A stretch of 64,000 bases of DNA from Novosphingobium umbonatum (GTDB taxonomy: Bacteria; Pseudomonadota; Alphaproteobacteria; Sphingomonadales; Sphingomonadaceae). Below are positions 38,626 through 47,521 of the stretch, one piece after another. The first letter of the stretch is position 1. The number at the start of each line of letters is the position of its first letter. The notes beneath the pieces were generated by a model, which ran no database searches, had not been told where the DNA came from, and worked only from the letters and a program-made list of their open reading frames with translations. A program made the translations under genes and the position numbers. The stretch spans positions 1 to 64,000 of the forward strand of contig NZ_SACO01000008.1 of the NCBI RefSeq assembly GCF_004005905.1, read 5' to 3'.

Positions 38626-39834
38626 TTAACGCAGCGACACCACATTGTCGGAACTGCGCGGATCCTTGCGGCTGCCATTATACTGGCTGGCCATCGGCTC
38701 ATCACTCACTTCCAACGCAAGGCCAGTGCCAAAGCCGTTGAAGCGGGTGCGCATCGCCGCACCATAAGCGCCCAGCATGCCGATTTCGATATAATCGCCC
38801 GCCTGAATATCGGCCGGAAGGCGGAAAGGGCCTTCCATGAAGTCGGCATCGTCACAAGTCGGGCCGTAGAAGGAGAAATCCTCCAAACCTTCCTCACGCG
38901 CCTCGTTCAGGCAACGCACGGGGAAACGCCAATCGACATGGGCGCAATCATAGAGCGCGCCATAAGCACCCTCGTTGATAAACAGCTCCTTGCCGCGACG
39001 CTTGTCCACCTGCACGATCATCGAATTATATTCGGCCGACAGGGCACGGCCCGGTTCGCACCACAATTCCGACGAATAGGACACCGGCAAAGATTCAGCC
39101 GCACGGTGGATCACCGAGAAATAGTCCTCCATCGGGGCGGGTTCCATACCGGGATAGATGGACGGGAAACCGCCACCGACATCGATAATGTCCACCGTGA
39201 CCGAGGCATCGACAATCGCCGCACGCACGCGTTCCAGCGCCTGCACATAGGCAAAGGGCGTCATCGCCTGGCTGCCCACGTGGAAGCAGATGCCAAGGCA
39301 ATCGGCCACCTGACGCGTTGCCTGCAGCAAAGGTGCCGCATCGGCCAGATCAACGCCGAATTTGGCGGCAAGGCTCAGCTGCGAATATTCGCTGGACACG
39401 CGCAGACGCACGCAGAGCGAAAGGTCGCTGGCCACTTCACCATCGGCATCGCGCGTGGCTTCGACGATCTTTTCCAGCTCGTCAAAGCTGTCGAGGCTGA
39501 AAGTGCGCACGCCATGGATGTGATAGGCTTCGTGGATGGCCGCAAAGGGCTTGACCGGATGCATGAAGCACAGGGTCGGTTCCGGCCCCAACGTGTCACG
39601 CACCAGACGCACTTCCACAATAGAAGCCGTATCGAAATGGGTAATGCCATTGTCCCACAACACGCCCAGCAGATCGGGCGAAGGATTGGCCTTGACCGCA
39701 TAGAGCGACTTGCCCGGGAACTTCTGAGCGAAGAAACGAGCGGCGCGGCCTGCGGCGGCAGGACGGTTCAGAATGACAGGTTCGGTAGGCGCGAGGGTGC
39801 GCGCTACAGACGATGCATCGAGATGAATGGACAA
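38626..39834 (-). CDS. Ornithine (lysine/ornithine) decarboxylase, PLP fold III
   Basis: Makes putrescine from ornithine, the first step of polyamine synthesis. The 402-residue product has the alanine-racemase-like barrel with PLP Lys48 (YAVKANPSPD), the GGGFPSIYPG phosphate loop, and the catalytic Cys327 in GPTCDDAD. The start is a judgement: TTG 39834 has GGGGG about 9 bases upstream and gives the usual N-terminus; the frame extends to ATG 39912 or 39933, but that stretch has a low-GC third position unlike coding sequence. It lies downstream of the carboxyspermidine genes in the same direction. Confidence 0.85.
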   Translation of the reverse strand: MSIHLDASSVARTLAPTEPVILNRPAAAGRAARFFAQKFPGKSLYAVKANPSPDLLGVLWDNGITHFDTASIVEVRLVRDTLGPEPTLCFMHPVKPFAAIHEAYHIHGVRTFSLDSFDELEKIVEATRDADGEVASDLSLCVRLRVSSEYSQLSLAAKFGVDLADAAPLLQATRQVADCLGICFHVGSQAMTPFAYVQALERVRAAIVDASVTVDIIDVGGGFPSIYPGMEPAPMEDYFSVIHRAAESLPVSYSSELWCEPGRALSAEYNSMIVQVDKRRGKELFINEGAYGALYDCAHVDWRFPVRCLNEAREEGLEDFSFYGPTCDDADFMEGPFRLPADIQAGDYIEIGMLGAYGAAMRTRFNGFGTGLALEVSDEPMASQYNGSRKDPRSSDNVVSLR

Positions 39835-40035
39835 CGCAAGGGACCCCCAATAGGCCGTGAAGCCATAATCAAACACAGGACGAAAGCTGCCTTGCGGTTT
39901 GGAAGTCCCCATGGGGCAGCGAGGGGGGTGCATTAAGGTCGTTGCATGGGCGGTGCAAGAGAAAATTTGCGTATTGGCACGGGTAGAGGCCAAGTTGCGG
40001 ATGAAACGCCTTTTCCAGCGGATGAATGCCCCAAA

Positions 40036-40081
40036 AGGCAAAAGGCGCGAAGCAGAAGGCCATCCCCCTGCCCGCGCCTTT
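40036..40081 (-). terminator. Probable terminator between nspC and the decarboxylase gene
   Basis: AAAGGCGCG (40041-40049) pairs with CGCGCCTTT (40073-40081), with a 23-base loop; on the minus strand TTTTGCCTTTT follows. It suggests that the ornithine decarboxylase gene has its own promoter or that transcription is attenuated here. Confidence 0.5.
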
Positions 40082-40099
40082 ACTGGATAAAAAAGCCTT

Positions 40100-41284
40100 T
40101 TAGCTCAAACGGTCGCGGAAAGTGGTCCAGTCGAAACTCTTCACACATTCCAGCGAATCATCCGCGCTGTTCCATAGCCAGATCGAGGGAAGCGGAACGC
40201 CGTTAAACGTGGTGGTTTTCACCATCGAATAATGCGCCTGATCAAGGAAGGCGAAGCGCTGGCCCGGCTCAACCGGCACAGGCAAGCGATAATCGCCGAT
40301 CACATCTCCCGCCAGGCAGGATGGCCCACCCAGACGCACCGCCTCGCCCTCGTCCAACTCGCCCAACATGGCGGGGCGATAGGGCGCCTCGATCACATCG
40401 GGCATGTGGCAAGTGGCGGAAATATCGACAATCGCCACCGGAATGCCGTTGGTATGGGTATCCAGCACCGTGCCAATCAGAATGCCCGCATCCAGCGCCA
40501 CCGCTTCTCCCGGCTCCAGATAGATCTCGCAACCCGTTTCCGCCTTCACCTTGCGCAGGAAGGCTATCAGATCATCGCGCTGGTAATCGGCGCGGGTGAT
40601 GTGATGCCCACCGCCAAAATTCAGCCAGGTGATTGGCCCGCCATTCACGGCCAACCATGGCGCGATTCGCGGATAAAGCGCGTTCCACGTGCGCTCCAAA
40701 GGTTCAAAATCCTGCTCGCAGAGCGTGTGGAAATGCAGGCCGGTAACGCCTTCCAGATCGGCAAGGCCAATCTGGTCCACCGGAAAGCCCAGACGCGAGC
40801 CGGTGGCGCAGGGATCATATTTCTCCACCTCGCCCTCGCGGTGCAGCGGGTTGATACGCAGGCCGATATCGAACTGCTCGCCCAGATCCTGCGCCGCTGC
40901 CAGATAGGGCCGCATACGCGCCAATTGGTTGGGCGAATTGAAGATTACATGGTCAGAAATATGGCAAATCTCGCCCATGTCCTCGGCCTTGTAGCCGGCG
41001 CAATAGGTGGCAATTTCGCCCTTGTAATAGTCGCGGGCCAAACGCGCTTCCCACAGGCCGCTGGTGCAAACGCCATCGAGATATTCGCCCACGATGGAGG
41101 CGACCCGCCACATAGAAAAGGCCTTCATCGCCGCCAGCAGCTTGATGCCACTACGGTCCCGCACATCGGCCAGAACCGCCAGATTGGCCCGCAGCCGCGC
41201 CTCGTCCACCACAAAGGCGGGCGAATCCACGCGAGTCAAATCGAAATGGGCAAAGGCGCCGGGGTCGCCTGCACGCGTTTCCAT
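40100..41284 (-). CDS. nspC: Carboxy(nor)spermidine decarboxylase
   Basis: Decarboxylates carboxyspermidine or carboxynorspermidine to the free polyamine, using PLP. The 394-residue protein begins with DSPAFVVDEARLR, has the PLP Lys54 in AAMKAFSMW, HFHTLCE, the NFGGGHHITR phosphate-binding loop, LEPGEAV, and FLDQAHYSMVKTTTFNG near the C-terminus, all typical of NspC. AGGAG precedes the ATG. One base separates it from the DUF486 gene upstream, and the dehydrogenase gene lies before that, so the pathway is encoded in order. Confidence 0.93.
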   Translation of the reverse strand: METRAGDPGAFAHFDLTRVDSPAFVVDEARLRANLAVLADVRDRSGIKLLAAMKAFSMWRVASIVGEYLDGVCTSGLWEARLARDYYKGEIATYCAGYKAEDMGEICHISDHVIFNSPNQLARMRPYLAAAQDLGEQFDIGLRINPLHREGEVEKYDPCATGSRLGFPVDQIGLADLEGVTGLHFHTLCEQDFEPLERTWNALYPRIAPWLAVNGGPITWLNFGGGHHITRADYQRDDLIAFLRKVKAETGCEIYLEPGEAVALDAGILIGTVLDTHTNGIPVAIVDISATCHMPDVIEAPYRPAMLGELDEGEAVRLGGPSCLAGDVIGDYRLPVPVEPGQRFAFLDQAHYSMVKTTTFNGVPLPSIWLWNSADDSLECVKSFDWTTFRDRLS

Positions 41285-41285
41285 G

Positions 41286-41630
41286 TCACTTGCTCCTGAA
41301 AATCAAAGCCGCGCCCGCTGCGATCAGCGCGAAACCCACCAGATGGTGCCAAGTCGGCCGCTGGCCAAACAGCCACCACGCCACCAGCACAAAGGCGGCA
41401 AGGCTAAGTACTTCCTGCATGGTTTTGAGCTGGGCCAGACTATAGGCCCGCGCCCCGATACGATTGGCAGGAATGGCCAGCCAATATTCGAAAAAGGCGA
41501 TGCCCCAACTGCCCAGCACCACCACCCACAGCGCCTTGTTCGGCACTTTGAGATGGGCATACCATGCAAGGTTCATCAAGATATTCGATCCTGCCAGCAA
41601 CAGCACTGGCAGGATCATCGCTCGTTCCAT
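41286..41630 (-). CDS. DUF486 (DMT-like) four-helix membrane protein
   Basis: A 114-residue inner-membrane protein with four predicted helices: 6-24, 33-53, 73-89 and 96-111. GSNILMNLAWYAHL, WGIAFFEYWLAIPANRIG and QLKTMQEVLSLAAF are the DUF486 signature. ATG 41630 overlaps the stop of the dehydrogenase gene (TGATG), and its own stop is one base from nspC, so it is translated as part of the polyamine operon. It could be a small transporter or a membrane partner of the pathway, but the family has no established role; that is inference from position. Confidence 0.85.
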   Translation of the reverse strand: MERAMILPVLLLAGSNILMNLAWYAHLKVPNKALWVVVLGSWGIAFFEYWLAIPANRIGARAYSLAQLKTMQEVLSLAAFVLVAWWLFGQRPTWHHLVGFALIAAGAALIFRSK

Positions 41631-42841
41631 CAAAACTCGACCGGACCGGCCAGCTCTTCCACCGTCCACGGCAGGCCATGCTGGTTGAGCATGTCCATGA
41701 AGGGATCGGGATCGAACTGCTCGATGTTGAACACGCCCGCGCCGCTCCACACATCCTGCATCACCAAAGCCGCGCCGATCATGGCCGGAACGCCGGTGGT
41801 ATAGGACACCGCCTGATTGCCGGTTTCCTCATAGCAGGCTTCATGGTCGCAGATATTCTTGATGTAGAACGTCTTCTCGCCGCTACCATCCAGCGCTTCA
41901 CCCGTGGCGATATCGCCGATATTGGTCTTGCCCTTGGTGGTGGCGCCCAAAGTGCTGGGCTCGGGCAGCACGGCTTTCAGGAACTGGAGCGGGATGATTT
42001 CCACGCCATTATAGATCACCGGATCAATGCGGGTCATGCCCACATTCTGCAACACGGTCAGATGCTTGATGTACTCATCACCAAAGGTCATCCAGAAACG
42101 GCCACGCTCCAGCTCGGGGATGAACTTGGCGAGGCTTTCCAGCTCCTCGTGATACATCATATACATGTTCTTGGGGCCAACCTGTTCGAAATCGAACGTG
42201 ACCTTCTTGGCCATGGGCGGGGTTTCCACGAACTGGCCATTTTCCCAGTGGCGCGCGGGCGCGGTCACTTCGCGGATGTTGATTTCGGGGTTGAAATTGG
42301 TGGCAAAGGCCTGACCATGGTCGCCGCCGTTGCAGTCCAGAATGTCGAGCTGGCGGATGGTCTTCAGCTTGTGCTTCTTCAGCCACATGGCGAAAACGCT
42401 GGTCACGCCGGGGTCGAACCCGCTGCCCAGCAGAGCCGTCAGACCAGCTTCCTTGAAGCGGTCCTGATAGGCCCATTGCCAGTGGTATTCAAACTTGGCC
42501 ACATCCTTGGGCTCGTAATTGGCCGTGTCCATATAATGCGCGCCAGCGGCAAGGCAGGCGTCCATGATGGTCAGATCCTGATAGGGCAGCGCCAGATTGA
42601 CCACCAGCTTGGGGCCGATCTGCTTGATCAGCGCGGTCAGGGCAGGAACATCCTCGGCATCGATGGCATAGGTCGCCACATTCACGCCCGTGCGTTCCTT
42701 CACGCTGGCGGCAATGGCGTCGCATTTGCTCTTGGTACGGCTTGCCAGATGGATGTCGGGAAAGATGGTGGCGTTCATCGCCATCTTGTGCACAGCAACC
42801 GAGCTGACGCCGCCAGCGCCAATCACCAGAACTTTGTTCAA
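41630..42841 (-). CDS. Carboxy(nor)spermidine dehydrogenase (saccharopine dehydrogenase family)
   Basis: Reductively condenses aspartate semialdehyde with putrescine or diaminopropane to the carboxy-polyamine, using NADPH. The 403-residue product has the Rossmann motif VIGAGGVSSV (6-15), ASRTKSK, and the LGSGFDPGVTSVFA substrate-domain segment. The start is TTG 42841 with GGAG 8 bases upstream, unusual but supported, since the Rossmann strand follows directly. It is first in the operon with DUF486 and nspC. The choice between spermidine and norspermidine cannot be made from sequence; the ornithine decarboxylase nearby favours spermidine. Confidence 0.9.
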   Translation of the reverse strand: MNKVLVIGAGGVSSVAVHKMAMNATIFPDIHLASRTKSKCDAIAASVKERTGVNVATYAIDAEDVPALTALIKQIGPKLVVNLALPYQDLTIMDACLAAGAHYMDTANYEPKDVAKFEYHWQWAYQDRFKEAGLTALLGSGFDPGVTSVFAMWLKKHKLKTIRQLDILDCNGGDHGQAFATNFNPEINIREVTAPARHWENGQFVETPPMAKKVTFDFEQVGPKNMYMMYHEELESLAKFIPELERGRFWMTFGDEYIKHLTVLQNVGMTRIDPVIYNGVEIIPLQFLKAVLPEPSTLGATTKGKTNIGDIATGEALDGSGEKTFYIKNICDHEACYEETGNQAVSYTTGVPAMIGAALVMQDVWSGAGVFNIEQFDPDPFMDMLNQHGLPWTVEELAGPVEF

Positions 42842-42952
42842 GGCCTAAACTCCTTCAACCGGCCGCGCGCCACTAGCCTTGGCGCAGCCTGAAACCAAAA
42901 GTGCCCTATAGAGCCGGATTGTGACAGCACAACAGGCAAGGTGGGCAGGATG

Positions 42953-42981
42953 GTGTCGCCAAAGCGTCACCGATGCGTCAC
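42953..42981 (+). promoter_or_regulatory. Putative Pho box (three 7-bp units, 11-bp period) of btaA
   Basis: GCGTCAC-CGAT-GCGTCAC (42964-42981) is a 7-bp direct repeat with a 4-bp spacer, the geometry of the PhoB box (CTGTCAT-N4-CTGTCAT); five of seven bases agree with CTGTCA(C/T). A weaker third unit, GTGTCGC, sits one 11-bp period upstream (42953-42959). It is about 75 bp before the btaA start. Confidence 0.5.
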
Positions 42982-43054
42982 GCAGGCGCAACAGGGCTGG
43001 TTTAGCAATCCCGTCCCAGATGCCGCAGGTTTGGCGGCAGGGGATCATGACAAG

Positions 43055-44269
43055 ATGGCAACAGCGGCCAATATCATCGAACATGCCGTTCTACGCGAAG
43101 CTGCCCAGCCCAAGGAACGCCTGCTGGACAAGGCTTTCGCTCTGGCCTTTCGCGGGCTGGTCTATGCCCAGATCTGGGAGGATCCGGTGGTGGATATGGC
43201 CGCGCTGGACATCCAGCCCGACAGCCGCATCGTCACCATCGCCAGCGGTTCATGCAACGCGCTGTCCTATCTGACCGCCAATCCGGCGCAGATTACGGCG
43301 GTCGATCTCAACACCGCCCATATCGCCCTGGGCAAGCTGAAATATGCCGCCTTCCGCCATCTGCCCGATTATGACGTGCTGCGCCGCTTCTTTGTCGAGG
43401 CCGACAGCAAGGCCAATATCGCCGCCTATCACCAATATCTGGCCCCGCATCTGGACGAAACTACCCGCCGCTATTGGGAAGGGCGCGATCTGGTCGGGCG
43501 CAAAAGGATCGGTGGCTTTGCCAGCGGCATTTATAAACGCGGATTGCTGGGCAATTTCATCGGCATGGCCCATCGCATCGCGCGGCTCTATGGCGTGGAC
43601 CTGCGCGTGCTGCTGGAGGCGCGCAGCATAGAGGAGCAGCGCGAAATCTTCGACGCCAGAATCGCGCCCGTATTCGACAAAGCCTTCATCCGCTGGCTGA
43701 CCAACCAGCCCGCCAGCCTGTTCGGCCTTGGCATTCCCCCTGCCCAATTCGACGCCTTGGCCGGCGATCAACGCATGGCGCATGTTCTGCGCGCAAGGCT
43801 GGAAAAGCTGGCCTGCGACTTTTCGGTGCAGGACAATTATTTCGCATGGCAGGCCTTCAACCGCGGCTATGACAAAGGGCCCGATGCCCCTCTGCCCCCC
43901 TATCTCCAGCGCGAGAATTACGCGGCGGTGAGGGAGCGGATCGACCGCATCGAATGGCGCCACGTCAATTTCACGCACCATCTGGCCGCCCAACCCGATG
44001 CCAGCCTCGACCGTTATATCCTGCTCGACGCGCAGGACTGGATGGATGATACGCAGCTAACCGAGCTATGGAACCAGATCACCCGCACCGCCCGCAACGG
44101 CGCGCGCGTGCTGTTCCGCACGGCGGCGGAGGAAACGCTGCTGCCCGGCCGTGTGCCCGATGCCATCCTGTCCCGCTGGGATTACAATGAGGACGAGGCC
44201 CGCGCCCTGATCCGCGCCGACCGCTCCTCCATCTATGGCGGCCTCCACCTCTATCGTTTAAAAGGCTGA
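43055..44269 (+). CDS. btaA: BtaA, diacylglycerol 3-amino-3-carboxypropyltransferase
   Basis: Transfers the 3-amino-3-carboxypropyl group of S-adenosylmethionine to diacylglycerol, the first step to the betaine lipid DGTS. The 404-residue product belongs to DUF3419: FRGLVYAQIWEDPVVDM near the start, ASGSCNALSYL and TAVDLNTAHIALG for SAM binding, DNYFAWQAFNRGY, and FRTAAEETLLPG. ATG 43055 is chosen on family length; a longer frame from 42941 crosses the Pho-like repeat and lacks resemblance. It is followed at 5 bp by btaB and divergent from the polyamine operon. Confidence 0.9.
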   Translation: MATAANIIEHAVLREAAQPKERLLDKAFALAFRGLVYAQIWEDPVVDMAALDIQPDSRIVTIASGSCNALSYLTANPAQITAVDLNTAHIALGKLKYAAFRHLPDYDVLRRFFVEADSKANIAAYHQYLAPHLDETTRRYWEGRDLVGRKRIGGFASGIYKRGLLGNFIGMAHRIARLYGVDLRVLLEARSIEEQREIFDARIAPVFDKAFIRWLTNQPASLFGLGIPPAQFDALAGDQRMAHVLRARLEKLACDFSVQDNYFAWQAFNRGYDKGPDAPLPPYLQRENYAAVRERIDRIEWRHVNFTHHLAAQPDASLDRYILLDAQDWMDDTQLTELWNQITRTARNGARVLFRTAAEETLLPGRVPDAILSRWDYNEDEARALIRADRSSIYGGLHLYRLKG

Positions 44270-44274
44270 TCTCC

Positions 44275-44943
44275 ATGGCCCCTTCCATGCCGCTTATTGC
44301 TCCGGAAGACACCAGCATCGCCCATGGCGAATTGATGGATGGCGTCTATCGCTGGCAACGCCATATCTATGACGCCACGCGCAAATATTTCCTGTTTGGC
44401 CGCGACCGGCTGATCGGGCAATTGCAGGTGCCCTATGGCGGGGCGGTGCTGGAAATCGGCTGTGGCACGGGGCGCAATCTGGCGCTGATCGGGCGGCGCT
44501 GGCCCAAGGCGCAATTGCACGGGCTGGATATTTCCGCGCTGATGCTGGAATCGGCGCAAAGCCGTTTGGGCATTCGCGCGCAATTGGCGGTGGGCGATGC
44601 CTGCGGTTTTGATGCGGAAGCGCTGTTTGGCCGCACCAGTTTTGATCGGGTGGTTATCTCTTTCGCGCTATCGATGATCCCCGACTGGCAGGCAGCCCTG
44701 CGCCAAGGCGCCAGCATGCTGGCGGCGGGGGGCGAATTGCATATCGTAGACTTCGGCCCTGCCCATGGCCTGCCCGCCCCCTTGCGCGGTTTGCTCAAGG
44801 CATGGCTGCGCCATTTCCATGTCACGCCAAGGCTGGATCTGGTGGAGGTAGCGCGCGACAGTCTGGGCGCCACCGCCCAAGTAGAGGTCGAGGACGGCCC
44901 GCTCGGCTATTACCGCCGTCTGGTGATCCGCCGCCCTCGCTAA
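44275..44943 (+). CDS. btaB: BtaB, betaine-lipid N-methyltransferase
   Basis: Trimethylates the BtaA product to diacylglyceryl-trimethylhomoserine. The 222-residue class I methyltransferase has motif I VLEIGCGTGRNLAL (58-71), HGLDISALML as motif II, and a central ISFALSMIPDW. The N-terminal MDGVYRWQRHIYDATRKYFLFGRD (in part YRWQRHIYDATRKYF) matches BtaB. AAAAGG is 9 bases before the ATG. It is co-transcribed with btaA, 5 bp apart, and convergent with the RNA methyltransferase. Confidence 0.9.
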   Translation: MAPSMPLIAPEDTSIAHGELMDGVYRWQRHIYDATRKYFLFGRDRLIGQLQVPYGGAVLEIGCGTGRNLALIGRRWPKAQLHGLDISALMLESAQSRLGIRAQLAVGDACGFDAEALFGRTSFDRVVISFALSMIPDWQAALRQGASMLAAGGELHIVDFGPAHGLPAPLRGLLKAWLRHFHVTPRLDLVEVARDSLGATAQVEVEDGPLGYYRRLVIRRPR

Positions 44944-44947
44944 ACCT

Positions 44948-46147
44948 TTAATCGCGCGTGAAATAGCTGGCCAGTTCCACATGGGTGCTCCAGCGGAACT
45001 GGCCCACCGGCCGCAATTCCACCAGACGATAACCGCCCGCCACCAAAGTGGCCGCGTCCCGCGCCCAGCTTGACGGGTTGCAACTGATATAGACCACGTG
45101 CTTGACTGTGCTGGCCGCCACGCGCCCCACCTGATCGCGCGCACCGGCACGCGGCGGATCGAGCACCACCCCGCCGAAACGGTTCAACTCATCAGGCAGC
45201 AAAGGGTTGCGGAACAGGTCGCGGTGGATGCTATGCACCACCAGCCCGCTGCGCGCCGCGGCCGATTTGCAAGCCAGATGCGCCGCCTGATCGGCCTCTG
45301 CCGCCAACACTTTCGCGCCCGCCTTGGCCAGACCATAGGCAAAAGTGCCAAGGCCGGAGAACAGATCGGCCACCGGCGACACGCCTTTCAGCCATTCCAC
45401 CGCCGCGCCCACCAGCGCCTGCTCGCCATCGAGCGTGGCCTGAAGAAAGGCGCCGGGCGGCAAAGGCACCGAAACGCCCGACAGGTTGACGCTGACGCCA
45501 TCCGGCTCCCACAGGCTTTCCGGCCCAAAGCCTTGGTCCAGCGAAAGGCGCGCGAGCTTGTTGTCACGGGCGAAGTCCAGCATGGCCTCGGTCTGTTGCA
45601 GACCTTCAACGGTCAGCCCCTTGATCGAGACATCCACGCCCTGCTCGGCCAAAGTCAGGTCGATCTCCACCGCCAAACGCCCATCGCGGCGCGACAGCAT
45701 CCGGCGCAAAGGCCCCAGCAGAGCGGCCAGTTCGGGCACCAGCACGGGGCATTCCTGCAAATCGACCAGCTTGTGCGAACCGGCCTCGCGGAAACCGATC
45801 GCCACCGCTCCGCCCACGCGCTGCGCATGGAGACTGGCACGGCGGCGCGATGCGGCGGGGGAGAGATGGGCAGGCGTGACCTTACCCGCTTCCACGCCCT
45901 GCCCCGAGGCGGCATAGCTGACCCGCTCAAACACGAAATCGCCCAAAGCGGCATCATCCACATGCTGCAACTGGCATCCGCCGCATTGGCCGTAATGGCG
46001 GCAGGCAGGCGCGGCATAATGGGCCCCACGGCGCAGGCTGCCATCGGCCAGCAGCACATCACCGGGTGCCGCGCCAGCCACAAAACCGCCGCTGGCCGTC
46101 ACGCCATCGCCCTTGGCAGCAAGGCGGATGATCGTCTCTTCGCTCAC
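44948..46147 (-). CDS. RNA m5U methyltransferase, TrmA/RlmD (RumA) family with Fe-S cluster
   Basis: Methylates uridine C5 in rRNA or tRNA. The 399-residue protein has a reduced N-terminal TRAM-like barrel (1-48), Fe-S ligands Cys49, Cys55 and Cys58 (CX5CX2C) and Cys133, motif I DLFSGLGTFAYGLA, DPPRAGA, and the catalytic Cys in YISCNPSSWARD near 358. It starts 12 bp after nnr in the same direction. The Fe-S pattern points to the RlmD/RlmCD side of the family rather than TrmA; the target base is not determined. Confidence 0.88.
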   Translation of the reverse strand: MSEETIIRLAAKGDGVTASGGFVAGAAPGDVLLADGSLRRGAHYAAPACRHYGQCGGCQLQHVDDAALGDFVFERVSYAASGQGVEAGKVTPAHLSPAASRRRASLHAQRVGGAVAIGFREAGSHKLVDLQECPVLVPELAALLGPLRRMLSRRDGRLAVEIDLTLAEQGVDVSIKGLTVEGLQQTEAMLDFARDNKLARLSLDQGFGPESLWEPDGVSVNLSGVSVPLPPGAFLQATLDGEQALVGAAVEWLKGVSPVADLFSGLGTFAYGLAKAGAKVLAAEADQAAHLACKSAAARSGLVVHSIHRDLFRNPLLPDELNRFGGVVLDPPRAGARDQVGRVAASTVKHVVYISCNPSSWARDAATLVAGGYRLVELRPVGQFRWSTHVELASYFTRD

Positions 46148-46159
46148 ATATCTCTCCTG

Positions 46160-47521
46160 TCAGAGGCAGGCGCGATAGGCGCTGGGAATGGATTTGACCA
46201 GTTCACCCGCAGAAAAAGGCGCTGGCGTGATACGCGCGGCCTCGCCATGCAGCCATACGCCCTGGCAAGCGGCGTCAAATGGGGTTGCGCCACTGGCCAG
46301 CCTGCTGGCAATCGCGCCCGCCAGAACATCGCCCGTGCCCGCCGTGGATAGCCAGCTCGACGCACGCGGCGCCAAGGCCCAGCGACCATCCGGCGCGGCG
46401 ACCACGGTGTCCGGCCCCTTGGCCACAATCACCATGCCGCTGGCCTGCGCCAAGGCGCGGGCGCGGGTGATCTTGTCCTCGCCACCGGAACCAAAAATCT
46501 GCTCCATCGCCGCCAATTCGCCTTCATGCGGCGTGGCAATCGTGGCACGCATCCCCTTGGTCAGCAAATGCAAAGCATCGGCATCCAGCACCAAAGGCTT
46601 GCCCGCCTCCACCGCCTGAGCCAGAGCGAAGAAACCTTGCGCATCGCGGCCCAACCCCGGCCCGACCAGCAGGGCCGACAGGCGCGGGTCGCTATAATCC
46701 GGCGCGGCGCAGACCAGATCGGGCGGAGTATGTACCGGCGTATGGGCAAACAGCTTCACGTATCCAGCCCCAGCCCCTTGCGCCGAGGTCGCCGCCAGAA
46801 TGGCCGCGCCGCTCATCGCCCCCGCCACCACGCCCAACATCCCACGGCGATATTTATGCGCATCCGGCGCGGGGGCGGAAAATTCGGGCCGCGCAATCCA
46901 TCGGCCAGCCCCCTCCACCGCCGCGCAGCCAATCTCCACCAAACGCATGGCACCCATTGCCGCGCAGGCGGGCATCAATCCATGGGCGGGTTTCCACGCA
47001 CCCAAGGCGATGGTGAGATGATAATCGGGCAAGCCATCATTCCATGCCGCGCCCGTATCGCTGGAAATCCCGCTCGGCACATCCAGCGCAATGCGATAGG
47101 CATGGCGCGCGGCCAGCCCATGCAAAAGGGCCAGATCGCTTTCGCCCAGCCCGCGCGTCAGCCCCGTGCCATAAAGGCAGTCGACCAGAACATCGCCAGA
47201 GGCGGCCTCAACAACCGCGCCGCGAAATCCCGCCTTGGCCACCTGCGCCGCGGCGCTGCGGGGAGCCGCCGCTTCCACCACAGCCACCTGCCCGCCACGC
47301 TGGCGCAAGGTTTCAGCGATGATCCAGCCATCGCCACCATTGTTGCCCGGTCCGCATAGCACGGTCACGCGCCTTTGCGCCCCCGCCATGCGCCACACCC
47401 AATCCGCCGCGCCCTGCCCTGCCCGCTGCATCAGCGCTTCCACGCTGACGCCAGCGGCGATCAGGGCATCTTCGGCCCCGCGCATCTGCGCGGTGGACAG
47501 GATCTGGCCAGCAGGGCTCAT
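46160..47521 (-). CDS. nnr: Bifunctional NAD(P)H-hydrate epimerase / dehydratase
   Basis: Repairs hydrated NADH and NADPH. The 453-residue protein fuses a YjeF_N epimerase domain (1 to about 210; [11 protein letters not shown] at 56-66, DVPSGI) to an ADP/ATP-dependent dehydratase of the ribokinase-like fold (about 220-453; [37 protein letters not shown] near 392-402). The ATG overlaps the ilvD stop (ATGA), so the two are translationally coupled. Confidence 0.93.
   Translation of the reverse strand: MSPAGQILSTAQMRGAEDALIAAGVSVEALMQRAGQGAADWVWRMAGAQRRVTVLCGPGNNGGDGWIIAETLRQRGGQVAVVEAAAPRSAAAQVAKAGFRGAVVEAASGDVLVDCLYGTGLTRGLGESDLALLHGLAARHAYRIALDVPSGISSDTGAAWNDGLPDYHLTIALGAWKPAHGLMPACAAMGAMRLVEIGCAAVEGAGRWIARPEFSAPAPDAHKYRRGMLGVVAGAMSGAAILAATSAQGAGAGYVKLFAHTPVHTPPDLVCAAPDYSDPRLSALLVGPGLGRDAQGFFALAQAVEAGKPLVLDADALHLLTKGMRATIATPHEGELAAMEQIFGSGGEDKITRARALAQASGMVIVAKGPDTVVAAPDGRWALAPRASSWLSTAGTGDVLAGAIASRLASGATPFDAACQGVWLHGEAARITPAPFSAGELVKSIPSAYRACL

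Noticed and set aside
38626..40099. A full speF-type structured leader before the ornithine decarboxylase gene
   Set aside because: The known element is several hundred bases long; the space between nspC and the likely start is too short and already holds a terminator-like hairpin.
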